Shown here: positions 11,620 to 22,863 of the stretch, piece after piece
Numbering within the stretch: the stretch's first letter is position 1
Layout: each line of letters begins with the position of its first letter
Assembly: GCF_023078275.1 (NCBI RefSeq)
Contig: NC_062979.1
Coordinates: forward strand, 9,120,502-9,184,501
Length of the DNA: 64,000 nt
Reading direction: 5' to 3'
Source of the DNA: Leguminivora glycinivorella
Lineage: Eukaryota; Arthropoda; Insecta; Lepidoptera; Tortricidae
Made by a program: the position numbers and the translations under genes
Notes under the pieces: model-generated
The model's input: only the letters and a program-made list of their open reading frames with translations
The model's database searches: none
What the model was told of the DNA's origin: nothing

Positions 11620-11752
11620 CACTCAGGCAGGCAATCATGGTCGCGCGATAAATGAATAACATCAGGCCGTCCCTTTCGCACTATTTGTAAGTGCGATAGG
11701 GACGGCCTGCTGTTTTACCGTTTATCGCGCGACCATGATTTCCTTTCAGGTC
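11620..11752. mobile_element. 133-bp foldback MITE, CATGGTCGCGCGAT family
   Basis: Almost the whole length folds on itself: CATGGTCGCGCGATAAA at the left and TTTATCGCGCGACCATG at the right enclose an inner pair AGGCCGTCCC...GGGACGGCCT with a CGCACTA...TAAGTGCG core. A second copy of the same length is at 56851. RNA from it would be one long hairpin. It is not coding. Confidence 0.75.
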
Positions 11753-12339
11753 TTGCATTTATAAAGCGTAAGGGCTTGTGACATTGGCTAGATACGCAGT
11801 ACAGCAATGCCAATAACAAAGCCAACTCGACCGGTATTAAACAACGCCATTTGGCAAATAAAACCGGCTCCGTCTAAAATATAGAGAGGCATGTAACTGA
11901 ATATAAAGTTTTTCCTTTTTGTCAACACTAGCGAACTATCGGATGCGATCCCGGAATTGGCAAAGAAACGTGATTTTGCATTCGCGTATAATATTTTGTG
12001 TGGAGGGATGGGAAGTTCCCGATTGAATTTGTCGGATGAAATTGTGGTTATATTATAAGTTACATACAAAAGATAGTAAGTTTACAAAAGCCTTACATAG
12101 GTAGTATGTATCTGTTTAGTGATATATTTGGATTTAACGCGCTTCAGGCATTTTTATGTTTAAATTATGAATGAACATATTGAAAATCTTGTTAACTAGT
12201 TAAAATCAACATAATCTATCTCCATAAAAACTTAAAAAAAAACAACCTGTGTACAAGTAGATGTGTATAATGAGTGGAAAATTGAAATTGTGAAATATAA
12301 GCACATATATCGTGGACGTTTGATATATATATAAGTATA
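11753..12339. other. No gene seen
   Basis: A 93-codon minus frame at 11788-12069 has no recognisable domain and is weak evidence for a gene. The rest is AT-rich. Confidence 0.35.
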
Positions 12340-12520
12340 TATAAGTCCTCCTCATCATTTTCGATGACGGCGACCCTAAATAAACCTTACGGACGTTTCC
12401 TTGCGTGTGATCTAATATGTAGCTGACCAGGCCGAACTTGCTTTTAAATACTCGCTGGCACGTGTGGCAATAAAGTTCGCCAGCGGAGTTATACGTGTAC
12501 ACGTAGGAGGGCTTAGGTAT
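12340..12520 (-). pseudogene. Decayed LINE C-terminal zinc-finger tail
   Basis: The minus strand reads a peptide with SAGELYCHTCQRVFKSKFG followed by LVSYILDHTQ. The spacing is C-X2-C-X12-Y-X3-H, a C2H2 finger whose first histidine has become tyrosine. Many insect endonuclease/reverse-transcriptase retrotransposons end in such a finger (typically C-X2-C-GR-CRSRIGL-SH). Downstream, a stretch coding SSKMMRRTYI matches the usual 3' UTR sense-strand word ATCGAAAATGATGAGGAGG. No reverse transcriptase is left upstream. The 112-codon frame around it extends by chance into unrelated sequence. Confidence 0.55.
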
Positions 12521-14789
12521 CTCTTTTCGCAATATATTATACATAAATGGGCAATGTTACTTCTCCATCCCATAGGCTTGTTTATTTTTCCCCTGAAAAT
12601 AAAAAATACAAAGACCCAAAAAAAAAACAGTAGGTCCAAACAAATTACCTCCATTATCAACTTACGCGGTAAGTCCGTCCCACAAAAGATAAGCGTAACG
12701 AAGCCACGTACCTTTTTATTATCGATCTGTCTCCGAAAACCATATATTTGGTAAAAGGAAAAGGCGCTCATACTAACGAGATTGTAAAAGGTAACTGAAT
12801 ATACCTACCTCCAGAAAACTCTCGCTTGGCCGAGCAACGTGAGAGGCATATTTACATTTTTTAGGGTACCGCCGTGAAACCTTACAGTTTGAACTTTTTA
12901 TTTTGCAAGCCGGATGCCTCTGCCACAGTTGCCAGTTTTGTTATACATAGGTATTTGCAATTATATTGCAAACCACTTTGAACAATTTGGGGGTTTCTTT
13001 TTGAGTGATATTTTACTGTTTATTTTATTATTTTTATCCAATTTAATATTGCACGATTATTGTGATATTGAGCTAAAAATATATTGGCGTAACATGCTAA
13101 ATTCCAGGAAAATGTGAAAAATATAAGCTGCATTCGGGATTTCAAAATGATCACTGCGTTTTACTGCTCGTTTATTGATAGTATGCCGATTACTCAATAT
13201 GAAGTTTTATGGAAAATAAATAATAATGTATAAGTCCACAGAACCCAACATCAAACTTGTGTTTTTTTTTTTATTATTCATAGCGGACTAAGTTTGGTGG
13301 ATGGCTGAGTCCATGACATTTTGTGACATTAAGCTCCATTGCGCTTCAATATACGGTACCCTTACCAACAGCCTAAAGAGATAAGTAAATGAATTGGAAG
13401 ACTTTTGTATTCGCTATTAAAGAAAGTTGCTAAATACGTAATGACAAATAACATGTGGTGCACGTTCCTCGAGTTATTGAAAGGAATGTGTGGGCTAAAC
13501 ATTCATTTCGTTTATATTTGATATCACAAATGATGTCGTATTTATTCTAAATATAATTATACTTTATTTATAATCTTTATGGCTTCAAACATGTCAGTTT
13601 TGTATATCATTGTTTGCTTGAAACACTTGTGGAATATTATACCTAATTGATGAAACTCAACCACGACCACGGCGTATAATTTTAAGAGAGGGACTGCTTT
13701 TATATCTTAATTTAGTCAAATTAGGATGACTAAATTTAGCCAGACTCCATAAAAATGTCACTAAATGATGCACTGTTTTCTAATTGGCTAGGACCTGAGC
13801 TAGAAAATATTTTTCAGTCTGAAATAATAAAACGGTCAGTGCCTTCCCCGCAAACCCTACACAACCATTACGACTGTCTACAAACTAGCATTATTTAAAT
13901 GAATTCCGTTTCTAATTAAACACGTCTTAAGGCGCTCTCTCCACGTAAAAGGATTGTGAAATATTTTGGCAATTAGGCCTCCAGTTTTATTAAAGAAGTC
14001 CGTCGAGTGAAAAATTAATTAAAATTTAAGCCTTCGGTGTTCCCCACGCAGCAGTTGCAAAATAAAAGGGCCTTCACATCTCAGCGCGCCGCTGAAGATC
14101 AACTGAATTAGATAATTTGAATGGTTTCATGCGGTATGCAGATTAATGGATTAAATTTTAATTATTGTTCAGACGCCACGCAGTTGGAAAGCCACGGGGT
14201 ATTATTAGAACGTGCACTAATCCTTAGTTATGAATATAACACGCACACACAATACACATATACAACGTGTTTCCTCCCCTAGGGCTGGAAACAGATACAA
14301 TTTGGCTATAAATAGGGAAAATTTTAGTGTGCTTAATTTTAGCAACTGTAGGTGTTAGGTATTTAGCTGAAAATAGGGATGAAAACCATCTCTCTCTGAT
14401 ATTTTAATATTACATTTGCGTAGGCTCACAAATCTCAAATGAATGACAAAATAAATATGTATGTAAACACTTGTTTGTACACATAATTATAATATGAATA
14501 GAAAGTCTTGAGTAATAATGTTTGTATGTTTATAAGACAACGTTACTAGACTATGTAGGTACATACGCAGTCACTTGCTGAATTGTGATTGTTTGTGTAA
14601 ATAAGGCGGCGTTTTTCATTACTAGTCGTCTTGACGTCCTGTCCTGACGTCCGATCATCGACCTAACATTACTACTGTCGAGTCAGTTAGTTTTATGTCG
14701 TCGCCCAAATATAATGTTTAATTTGTATTATTTTTGTATCATTTATCGTTTGTGTCTTGTTTTGTATTTTGTAGTTTCACAGTGCCTTA
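12521..14789. other. Mostly AT-rich stretch, no gene
   Basis: Open frames at 12412-12771, 12464-12754 and 12914-13117 show no domain and overlap on both strands. A CCATACCGT-type repeat was not found. Nothing else is supported. Confidence 0.45.
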
Positions 14790-14797
14790 GTGTAAAC

Positions 14798-15272
14798 TAG
14801 AGATGGCCGAATATTCGGTATTCGGCATATTCGGCAAGTTTTTCAATGTTCGTATTCGGCCGAATAGTTCGGTTATATTGCCGAATATTTACCGAATAAA
14901 CAAAGTAAATAATAGCGTAAGCTGTTTCGTAATTCATCGGATAATGACATCCTACGTACGTATTTCAGCATTCTAAGGAACCACCAAAGGGAGTTAAAAA
15001 TGCGTTAAAATATTAAGTACTTACAATAATTAATTATCTATGTAACAAAGTAAAAAAAGATAGATAAATTTTATCTATGCACAAAATTATATGAGCATTA
15101 AGAGCCTTAGTACCCATTACTTACCAATCACTGAAAGGTTTTTAACTCTAAGCCAGGATTTAAAATATGGCGGAACCGAATATTCGGCTGAATGTTCGGT
15201 TCGGTAACAGCTGAACCGAATGTTCGGCCGAATATTCGTATTCGGCAAAGTCCGTATTCGGCCCATCTCTAG
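14798..15272. mobile_element. 475-bp hAT-like MITE with CCGAATATTCGG ends
   Basis: The ends TAGAGATGG and CCATCTCTAG are inverted, and the flanks GTGTAAAC (14790-14797) and CTGTAAAC (15273-15280) agree at 7 of 8 bases. Eight-base duplications and AGAGATG-type ends suggest the hAT superfamily. Both subterminal regions, about 100 bp each, are dense in overlapping versions of CCGAATATTCGG / TTCGGCCGAATA. The interior is AT-rich and non-coding. It has the same length and plan as the element at 20820. Confidence 0.75.
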
Positions 15273-15280
15273 CTGTAAAC

Positions 15281-16088
15281 TGTAATGCTGTGTTACTTTT
15301 TGATTAAATAAATAAATTACTGCATACATATTTATCAAGTCCATCGAATCCCAAATAAAATTCAAAATTCCGATTTCAAGCTCAATTATAAATTAACTAA
15401 GAATAAAAAGGTTTTCTGTAAATACATAGCCTTTTCGCGTTCATCCCGATCCCTTAACTATTTTTGATTACATGCTTACAATGTTATATATTAAAGTTTG
15501 ACCACATACTGCATAACACACTCAACCCTTTATTTACTATAGTCTTAGCGCTTAACACGGCCTCTTTATCAAGAGAACAATTATTGCATTCAAAATCAAA
15601 GATGGCCGGCCCGATAATGCGTGGGTATTTTCACTAATTAAGGCCAGACATGCACTGAACAACAATTAAGAGGACCGATTGTTGATAAGCTCCGTCGATA
15701 GCCGTAAGATAGCGCTTTAGTGAAGCTGTAGAGCACTTCACACCTTATTAAGGAAGGTTATCACCGGATTTCCATGAAGTTTGGCTTCATTGTCATTGGC
15801 ATTTTGATCAGGATATTACAGCGTGCTAATATATTTAAAAAGTTATTGTTAATCAAGACTTGAAGAAACTCGTATTTTATTTATGCATCCGCTGTATTAT
15901 TGAGAAATGTAATTTAGGGTAGATAATAAAAAGCATAAGTACCTGAAAGTATTAATAATTTTACATAGGTACGTACTTAAACTTCAAAACTTCTACTTAG
16001 ACTACACGGGGCCGGATCTGGGACCGAGTTGCTTGCGCTTATTTTTTTTTATATTATAGGTGGCAGTGATCCCATATGTATCATTCTA
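15281..16088. other. No gene seen
   Basis: AT-rich. An 82-codon minus frame at 15117-15365 begins outside and reads into the MITE, so it is chance. Confidence 0.45.
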
Positions 16089-16630
16089 TAAAAAAACCGG
16101 CCAAGAGCGTGTCGGGCCACGCTCAGTGTAGGGTTCCGTAGTTTTCCGTATTTTTCTCAAAAACTACTGAACCTATCAAGTTCAAAATAATTTTCCTAGA
16201 AAGTTTTTATAAAGTTCTACTATTGTGATTTTTTTCATATTTTTTTAACATAGGGTTCAAAAGTTAGAGGGGGGGGGACGCACTTTTTTTCCTTTAGAAG
16301 CGATTATTTCCGAAACTATTAATATTATCAAAAAACGATCTTTAAAAACCGTTTACCTATCCAAAAATATATCACACATTGGGGTTGGAATGAAAAAAAA
16401 ATATCAGCTCCCACTTTACATGTAGGGGGTATCCTAATAAAACATTTTTTTCCATTTTTTATTTTTGCACTTTGTTGGCGTGATTGATATACATATTGGT
16501 ACCAAATCTCAGCTTTCTAGTGCTTATGGTTACTGAGATTATCCGCGGACGGACGGACGGACGGACGGACGGACAGACAGACATGGCGAAACTATAAGGG
16601 TTCCTAGTTGACTACGGAACCCTAAAAAAT
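16089..16630 (-). mobile_element. GGTTCCGTA/GGCCGG repeat, copy B
   Basis: Complete copy in minus orientation. Starts AAAACCGGCCAAGAGCGTG with the GAGCGTG/CACGCTC hairpin and AGGGTTCCGTAG, and ends CTACGGAACCCTAAAAAA. Seven GGAC units at about 16547-16574 precede the word AGACATGGCGAAACTATAAG. Non-coding. Copy D (57144) is the same subtype in the opposite orientation. Confidence 0.8.
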
Positions 16631-17384
16631 AAAGAGCGGAAAGCTCCCTCCGCCCTCGATCCGGCCCAGTCTAACGTAAGTCATCCTTGTCATTCATTAG
16701 TTTAAACAAAAACTAAGATCTGCATCATATCTATTTTACTATAATTATATTCTAACTGTTCATAATTATGTATCTCATTACTTATTATAGAAAGTTACCT
16801 TACAGTTACACTATCAAGAACTATAAAAACCTCATCAGCCGATCAGTTATTGATCTTATAAATCTCGTATTACCTATGGTAAAGACAAGTAACTTTTCAT
16901 ACGTAGCTATGCCAAGTTTCTCCATATCGAGTGTGATTCTTCAACCTTATTTAGAAGATGTTTCTGACGTCAGATACTAGTGCGTATAGCGGTTACATTA
17001 TCCAAGAAAGTCGTATATCTATTTGTATGGCTGGACATACATCTCGATTGACGGTGTAGTGGGATAGCGGTAGTTAAGTGGATTGAGAACGTTCAATTCT
17101 CCATACAAACGTAGTCCTCATTATCCTCTCCGAACTCGCTAATGACATGGCGGCCTTCTGTCACATTTATTGCCAATGACTTAAGATTGAAAGTGACGTC
17201 TACTGACTTGAGTCACTGTCGAGCACTAGCTGAGCACTGGTACTTTTACCTTACTTTTTTTTTTTTTAATTTACAGTCATTTAATGGTTAGAAACATAAA
17301 AAAATTGTATGGAATTTTACGCCTTTGATTTTTACAATAACAAAAAAAGTTTAAATCATCAAACGAACACTGACACTGTGTGTA

Positions 17385-17535
17385 CTTAACAAAAGGGAGT
17401 GTATAAGTTTCTGAAGGGTTGGCAACGCGCATGTGACACTCCTTGAGTTGCAGGCGTCCATAGGTTACGGTGACCGCTTTTATCAGGCGGACAATATGCT
17501 TGTTTGCCACCGACGTAGTAGGTATAAAAAATAAC
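17385..17535 (+). repeat. Retroposon 3' tail, CACCGACGTAGTA family
   Basis: Matches the 3' part of the longer copy at 56320: GGCAACGCGCATGTGACACT, GTTGCAGGCGTCCATAGGTT and TTGCCACCGACGTAGTAGG, then an A-rich end. The copy is truncated at its 5' side, as expected of target-primed retroposition. Confidence 0.7.
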
Positions 17536-17579
17536 GAAAAGAAACTCTCGAGGGATTCAAAATGTAAATAAAACACCTA

Positions 17580-17660
17580 ACTAGTTGCAGTAGGCTATGC
17601 TGACTGCTTGTCATCAGGCGGGCGGTATGCTTGTTTGCCATCGACGTACTCCTATACAAT
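17580..17660 (+). repeat. Short retroposon 3' tail fragment
   Basis: GTCATCAGGCGGGCGGTATG and TTGTTTGCCATCGACGTA match the tail of the preceding family. Only the last 80 bp are present. Confidence 0.5.
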
Positions 17661-17768
17661 ACATGTAAAAATATTTACATTAATGTCATCATCCCAAGAG
17701 GAAAATGAGGCCTACCTTTGTATGAAAATCCGAGTCAGTCGTTCCCTTTCCCCTTAACTACGGGTAAC

Positions 17769-18110
17769 AGTAGGACCAGTTGCAATTAATAGTTGCACTT
17801 ATACGATTTGTCCTAAAGGCATGCGCCGGCGCAACTGCAGGGTAGCGTGGAAATGAGCTTCTTCCTCGTTATTGCTATAAAGTTATACGTAAATCGTAAC
17901 GAGTTTATTATAGTAATGGGCCTTTGAAGAATGCTTCTCGTGGGTAAAAATGTGGTAGCTACTTAACTGTTATTTGACGACACAAGGAATTCATACAAAT
18001 AATTTAAGCAAAACGTAATTGTATTTTTTTTTAGAAACTATTTCCTCACGCTTTATTGTTTATTGGATATTTGAGCAACAAAAATTAAAATTTAATTTAA
18101 TTTATTTATT
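17769..18110. other. No gene seen
   Basis: Balanced, then AT-rich toward the right, ending in a TTTAATTTATTTATT run that may be the target of the next insertion. Confidence 0.4.
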
Positions 18111-18351
18111 ACTAGCTTTTGCCCGCAGCTAGCGTTAAGTTCGAAAATTGCGGAATGCTCCATACAAACTTCCACCCCCCATTCTAAGGACGTGGGGGGT
18201 TAGAAAGAGACAAAAATTAGCCTATGTCACTCTCCATCCCTTCAACTATCTCCACTTACAAAATCACGTCAATATATCGCTCCGTTTTGCCGTGAAAGAC
18301 GGACAAACAAACAGACACACACACTTTCACATTTATAATATTAAGTATGGA
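18111..18351 (+). repeat. RTE-like retroposon 3' tail, copy 1
   Basis: Starts ACTAGCTTTTGCCCGCAGCT and contains CTATGTCACTCTCCATCCCT, TCGCTCCGTTTTGCCGTGAA and GGACAAACAAACAGACACAC. It ends near ATAATATTAAGTATGGA. This is a very common lepidopteran tail that I associate with RTE-type LINEs from memory only. The inverse copy lies 70 bp away (18420) and a third is at 43823. Confidence 0.7.
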
Positions 18352-18419
18352 TTTAAGACGACAAATGACCCATAATGGTTAGTACTTATACATTATTAAG
18401 ATTTTAAAGCTAATTGTTA

Positions 18420-18600
18420 TCCATACTTAATATTATAAATGGGAAAGTGTGTGTGTCTGTTTCTTTGTCCGTCTTTCACGGCAAAACGGAGCGACGAATT
18501 GACGTGATTTTTTAAGTGGAGATAGTTGAAGGGATGGAGAGTGACATAGGCTACTTTTTGTCTCTTTCTAACGCGAGCGAAGCCGCGGGAAAATGCTAGT
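18420..18600 (-). repeat. RTE-like retroposon 3' tail, copy 2
   Basis: Inverse of the preceding copy, starting TCCATACTTAATATTATAAA and ending at GCGAAGCCGCGGGAAAATG, then CTAGT. It lacks the middle segment with the C-rich ACTTCCACCCCCCATTC word. The two copies could pair as a hairpin of about 170 bp per arm. Confidence 0.7.
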
Positions 18601-19873
18601 ATAACATAAAACAGAAAGTAGACAACACATAACAATACAGCAATAGGTACAGACATTACAGCATTAAAACACTCACCTAGAGTCGGTCATTATGCACTCA
18701 AAATGCCACGCCATAGATGAGTCATATCGGCTGGCTACAGTAGCCAGGATGGGGTTGGTGGTACTGACCCGCACTCTACAAAGCAACGAAGCAGTTCTTT
18801 TGCGTATTATAAACCGTAATTAAGTTACTTAGAAGAGCCTAATATTTAGTTATGTAGTGTGGGCCCTGTGGGCCAAGATAGCCATGCGTGGAGGAATTTG
18901 AGGGGCCTCGACCGTCAAAAGGTGAACTAAAAGAGATCAATCACTAAAGAAGTTCGCCTTTCTACTAATGTCAAGTCTTGTTTTCCTATGTTCTCTTGTT
19001 TTTTTTTGTACAACACCTTGTTGGACCCGCTACTAAGATGATTAAATAAAATTAATGCTGCTTCCCGTTCCCGGTATCAGCTAGAAAATGTGTTTACTCA
19101 TAATCAATTCAGTTATTAGAATCTCAATATCGAAGGTAGAAGCCAAAACGGTTTTTTGTTTACACCTTTTCCATTTTACATAACGCTGAGGGTCCTAAAT
19201 AAATAATTCCAAACCACCCCAGAAATCCGAGATTAAAGAAAGAAAACGCAAGTAGTTTACGGTTAAAGCCGGGCGCTTAACCCTTTTAAGTTCGCTCCTT
19301 TTAAGCGAGGAAAAGTTGATTAAAAAACTCGGCGCGTTAACGCTCGATTTAACCCTTGCGTTAATCGTAACACAAACAATGGCCAAGCGAAATAATGTTG
19401 GATTCCGGTCGACAAATTAGACGACCTTTTTAGGCGGTCGGTATTTAAAATAACAAAAGGGAAACTTTTTCACCGGCTTTTCCCGTTCCACCGCGGGCTC
19501 ACGTAGTACAATTTATATCGGGTCTGTGTTTGTGTGTATCACAAAAGTAGACAGAACGAGTGTTCATATGGCTCGTGTTGTTCAAATATGTATGAAAGAG
19601 AATACGCAATTGCTTTTTGGGTTGTATCGACATGTTGATGTTGGACAACGGGGTTGTATGGTTTCGCAGTTTTATTACTTACTAGCTGGCGACATTGTTT
19701 GCGTAGACTGAAATTACAGACTAAATACATCCATTAACAGGCGCTGTTTCTATAAAAATAATTTTCAGCCATGTAACTACGTAGTGACATACATGCACCT
19801 TATAGATAATAACTACGAAATAGCGGGAGCTCAAAAATAATGAAACAGGTGATCACGGTCCGTCAAAATGAAA
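18601..19873. other. No gene seen; CpG-richer part at 19200-19500
   Basis: 18830-19050 reads like an old retroposon end (CACCTTGTTGGACCCGC, then AATAAAAT). 19200-19500 is richer in CpG and GCGTTAACGC-type words. Open frames at 19195-19386 and 19526-19730 lie on opposite strands and show no domain. A non-coding regulatory piece is possible but not shown. Confidence 0.35.
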
Positions 19874-20019
19874 CGTCACTACTTTGAAAAATTCTCGTAT
19901 CTCACACTGATCCTCAAAGTCAAAACGCAGTAATTCTATATGAACTCCATACAATCTTACTACATTATTTTCGTCATTGCCAGAAGAAGATACAAGTTTT
20001 TTTTTTTTTCAAAGTGACG
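19874..20019. mobile_element. MITE, CGTCACTACTTTGA family
   Basis: CGTCACTACTTTGAAAA at the left faces CAAAGTGACG at the right. The interior words TCGTATCTCACACTGATCC and AAAACGCAGTAATTCTATAT recur at 60347 with few changes. Non-coding. Confidence 0.6.
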
Positions 20020-20064
20020 ATATCTAGATCAGGGTTTTCGTCATCTTCGAGTTTAAATCCTGTA

Positions 20065-20400
20065 GGTACATGTCATCATAATCCTCCTTGCGTTATCCCG
20101 GCATTTGCCACAGCTCATGAGAGCCTGGGGTCCGCTTTGACAACTAATCCCAAGATTTGGCGTAGGCACTAGTTTATACGAAAGCGACTGCCATCTGACC
20201 TTCCAACCCGAAGGGTGAACTAGACCTTATTGGAATTAGTCCGGTTTCCTCACGATGTTTTCCTTCACCGAAAAGCGACTAACAAATATCAAATGACATT
20301 TCGCACATAAATTCCGAAAAACTCATTGGTGCGAGCCGGGGTTCGAACCCGCGACCTCCGGGACAAAAGTCGCACGTACTTACCGCTCTATTTGAAATAT
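20065..20400 (-). repeat. tRNA-related SINE, family 2, ~330 bp
   Basis: On the minus strand the head has GTCGCGGGTTCGAACCCCGG as a strong B box and a weak A box around GAGCGGTAAGTACGTGCGAC. The body (plus-strand words) includes TTATCCCGGCATTTGCCACA, GTTTTCCTTCACCGAAAAGC and CCTTCCAACCCGAAGGGTGA, which I recall as a common lepidopteran SINE. It is near full length and the only copy here. Confidence 0.75.
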
Positions 20401-20811
20401 CCTAAAACAATTTTTGAATACTACATAATGTATTGCATCAATATCTTTATCATAAATACGTATTCTATTTGTAGATATTGATTATTGAGAAGGGTCTTAT
20501 TTCATCCTAATTTTAGCATAAAAGTCTATGATTTTTTTTTCATCGCATCGATATTGTAACGTAATTAAAAAATATTGGAAGCAACTTCTCGCAATATCGC
20601 GTTTATCGGCTAAAATACGACGGTCCGAAACCGTTTTTCAGATATTAATTCCTAACAATCATAAAAGTAACTTTCATGGTGCCCTAAAAAGTTATAGCCA
20701 TTCCCCCACGAAATATACTTTCTATGGACTTTATCTGGTTTTCGGTTTGTCTACAAGAGAGATCTGGATCGTCGTAACAATAAAGCAATAACGCTTAGGT
20801 ATATTTTTACT
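20401..20811. other. No gene seen
   Basis: AT-rich. An 87-codon frame at 20528-20791 has no domain and I do not consider it a gene. Confidence 0.4.
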
Positions 20812-20819
20812 ACCGCAAG

Positions 20820-21294
20820 TAGGGACAATCCGGTCCGTCAGATCCGGTAATCCGGCATTTATTAGGAGCTACCGGATCCGGTAAACATGTTCTCAGCCAC
20901 CGGAACCAAAGTGCAAATGCAAAAGCACGTAAAAAGTAAACATATAAACAACACGTTATACGTTTTAGATGACATACACACAGCTAAAGGAAGGAATGAG
21001 TTGAACAGAATAAACAACGTTCGCATGAAAAAGTTATAGAATTCGAAATTTTTACTATGATAAGATATAACAGATATTTTAGATTCCAAATTTTGTTTCA
21101 ACATTGTGATTGACATTGTAATGTTAATGTTACACTTATTTGCTAAGTATTCTAAGCTCAAAATTATCTCGTATGTTATCATTGATATCACTATAGAAAA
21201 CCGGATCAGGTCCAGTTGGAACTCACTGGATATTATGAATAAGATCCGGCCGGATCCGGCCAGATTGAAAATAGAATCCGGTTTTCAATCTCTA
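20820..21294. mobile_element. 475-bp hAT-like MITE with CCGGATCCGG ends
   Basis: Left end TAGGGACAA, right end TTGAAAACC...-type words closing in TCTCTA when read inward. Flanks ACCGCAAG (20812-20819) and GCCGCAAG (21295-21302) agree at 7 of 8 bases. The subterminal regions carry repeated ATCCGG / CCGGATCCGG, many self-complementary. The AT-rich interior is unlike that of 14798, but length (475), end sequence and plan are the same. The 109- and 99-codon frames over it are on opposite strands and not coding. Confidence 0.7.
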
Positions 21295-21767
21295 GCCGCA
21301 AGAATTTACGGGGATATACCCGTCCGAGAATGCTTATTTGAGTACGGTAATGGCATTCACGTACGGCGTTTGCCCTTTCGGTACCATATTACGAAATCTG
21401 TCTAGATTTACCTGCCAAGAAAAGGATTCAAATGAGTTTTAGCTCTCCAAAGCAATTTCATATAAGAGTCTACCTTTATTTATCAGTAACTTTTGAATAT
21501 TTTAGGCAAAAAACGGTTGCACGAAGTGTAACCGCCGGGAGCACTATGTTGTGGCCTCACGGTGAATCAACCGATTTGATTTTAAACTTATCGCCAATAT
21601 AATAAACTCGAGTAAAACCGTGTATACCAATTTAAATTATGTCTCACGAAAGTTTAACGTCTATAAAAATACAAATAGTATCATGATTTGATTATATTGA
21701 TTATAGACGCCTAACTGCTCTAATGTCACTACAATAAATGGGTCATAATGATGTTATAAATTCGGTC

Positions 21768-21850
21768 ATGGCCCATTTCTCGAAGCTATAAGTTACAATT
21801 TACAAGTGGTTTTCAATGTCTAATATGACAAGTTGGAAAGAGACTTCCGC
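21768..21850 (-). mobile_element. MITE fragment, GGGCCCATTTCTC family
   Basis: GGCCCATTTCTCGA, then GACAAGTTGGAAAGAGACTT and CCGC match the reverse complement of the complete copy at 27141. The right inverted end is missing. Confidence 0.55.
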
Positions 21851-21997
21851 CTGCGACTACTACTACTGCGACTACTACAACTACTCTGCAATAGGAGAAT
21901 TCTACCTATAATTGCAGAGTAGGATACGTTTAGAACTCGTACATGTCACTCTAGCTATAAGCTAGACAGATAGAAGCAGTTAGGGAAACGTACTTTA

Positions 21998-22122
21998 TTA
22001 AGGCCCACTTGCACCAACCACTTAACTTAGGGTTAGTGGGCTGTCATCTGTCAAATTCCATACAAAATGGTGGGTTAACCCTCGGGTTAACCCTCCATTT
22101 TCGTTGGTGCAAGTGGCCCTAA
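21998..22122. mobile_element. MITE, GGCCCACTTGCACCAAC type
   Basis: TTAAGGCCCACTTGCACCAA at the left is inverted as TTGGTGCAAGTGGCCCTAA at the right. The inner AGGGTTAACCC-like words also pair. It is 125 bp and non-coding. The ends resemble the GGTTGCACCAAAC family at 25419 and 42181. Confidence 0.7.
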
Positions 22123-22734
22123 ATGAGGTTATGTTTGTGAGTTTTGTAGTCCCACATTTGTTAAACGATATTTTTAAAACTCAGAACGCACGTCTCAAAT
22201 GTCACTAAACCTCGGCATTGACATCCCACAATCCACAGCCAGCTTTCATCTAATAAAATCCTAATCGCCCCAACCATAAACCATTTCCATCAACAACGCC
22301 CTCTTCAAATCAACGCAGGAATTGCTTTAACTTTTTTCCCGACGCAGTCGATTGCGTGAGGTTTTATAATACAAGTTTGATGATTACTTTTTATTTTATT
22401 TCGTAGTCGTAACAAGTCGACAACGAGCCGAATCGAGACAATAAAGCATCTTTCAAGGCTGATGAGAGGAAAGTAATGATTATTGCTTACGGTTGTTGAT
22501 CCGGGCTTCTGGTCAGTGTACCTGATATTTAAGTTCCCCGTAGGAATCATATTTTTTCTACTTTAGTTATTCATTGTTTTTAATGTGTTTGAAAGTTTTC
22601 ACACATAAGTTTTTTACATTTATACTTCTATTTAGTTTTGCTTTTGTTAGACATTCACATCAATACTACATACACTAGAACCTACCGTTCACTAGTGTTC
22701 CTACAGGTGAGCAAAATCTCAACGAGAGATCATT

Positions 22735-22825
22735 AGAGCCGACAACGCACTTGCCGGCGTACATAGGGTTTAGCTCACCATCAGGCGGGCCGTATAGTGG
22801 TTTGCCACCGATGTAGTATTAATGA
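22735..22825 (+). repeat. Retroposon 3' tail fragment
   Basis: CCATCAGGCGGGCCGTATAG, then TTTGCCACCGATGTAGTA is the tail word of the 17385 and 56320 family. Only the last 90 bp are present. Confidence 0.55.
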
Positions 22826-22863
22826 TAGAATAATTATTATTATCGATGTGCAAAAATAACCAT

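Larger units (their letters stand above)
17068..17768. mobile_element. Possible element with long inverted ends
   Basis: The left end has GTAGTTAAG followed by CTCCATACAAACGTAGTCC. The reverse complement of the right end has CCGTAGTTAAGGGGAAAGGG, then CATACAAAGGTAGGCCTC. The inverted pairing covers about 60 bp with several mismatches. Two retroposon tails sit inside. The boundaries are approximate. Confidence 0.4.

Noticed and set aside
12412..12771. 119-codon minus-strand frame, the longest in the window
   Set aside because: It overlaps the zinc-finger remnant in another frame and has no domain; opposed frames of similar length cover the same DNA.
20862..21405. 109- and 99-codon opposed frames
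   Set aside because: They lie across the 475-bp hAT-like MITE and have no domain.
22225..22260. CACAGCCAGCTTT, similar to the miR-2 family mature sequence
   Set aside because: One extra base in the seed region, and no upstream arm that would pair into a precursor hairpin.
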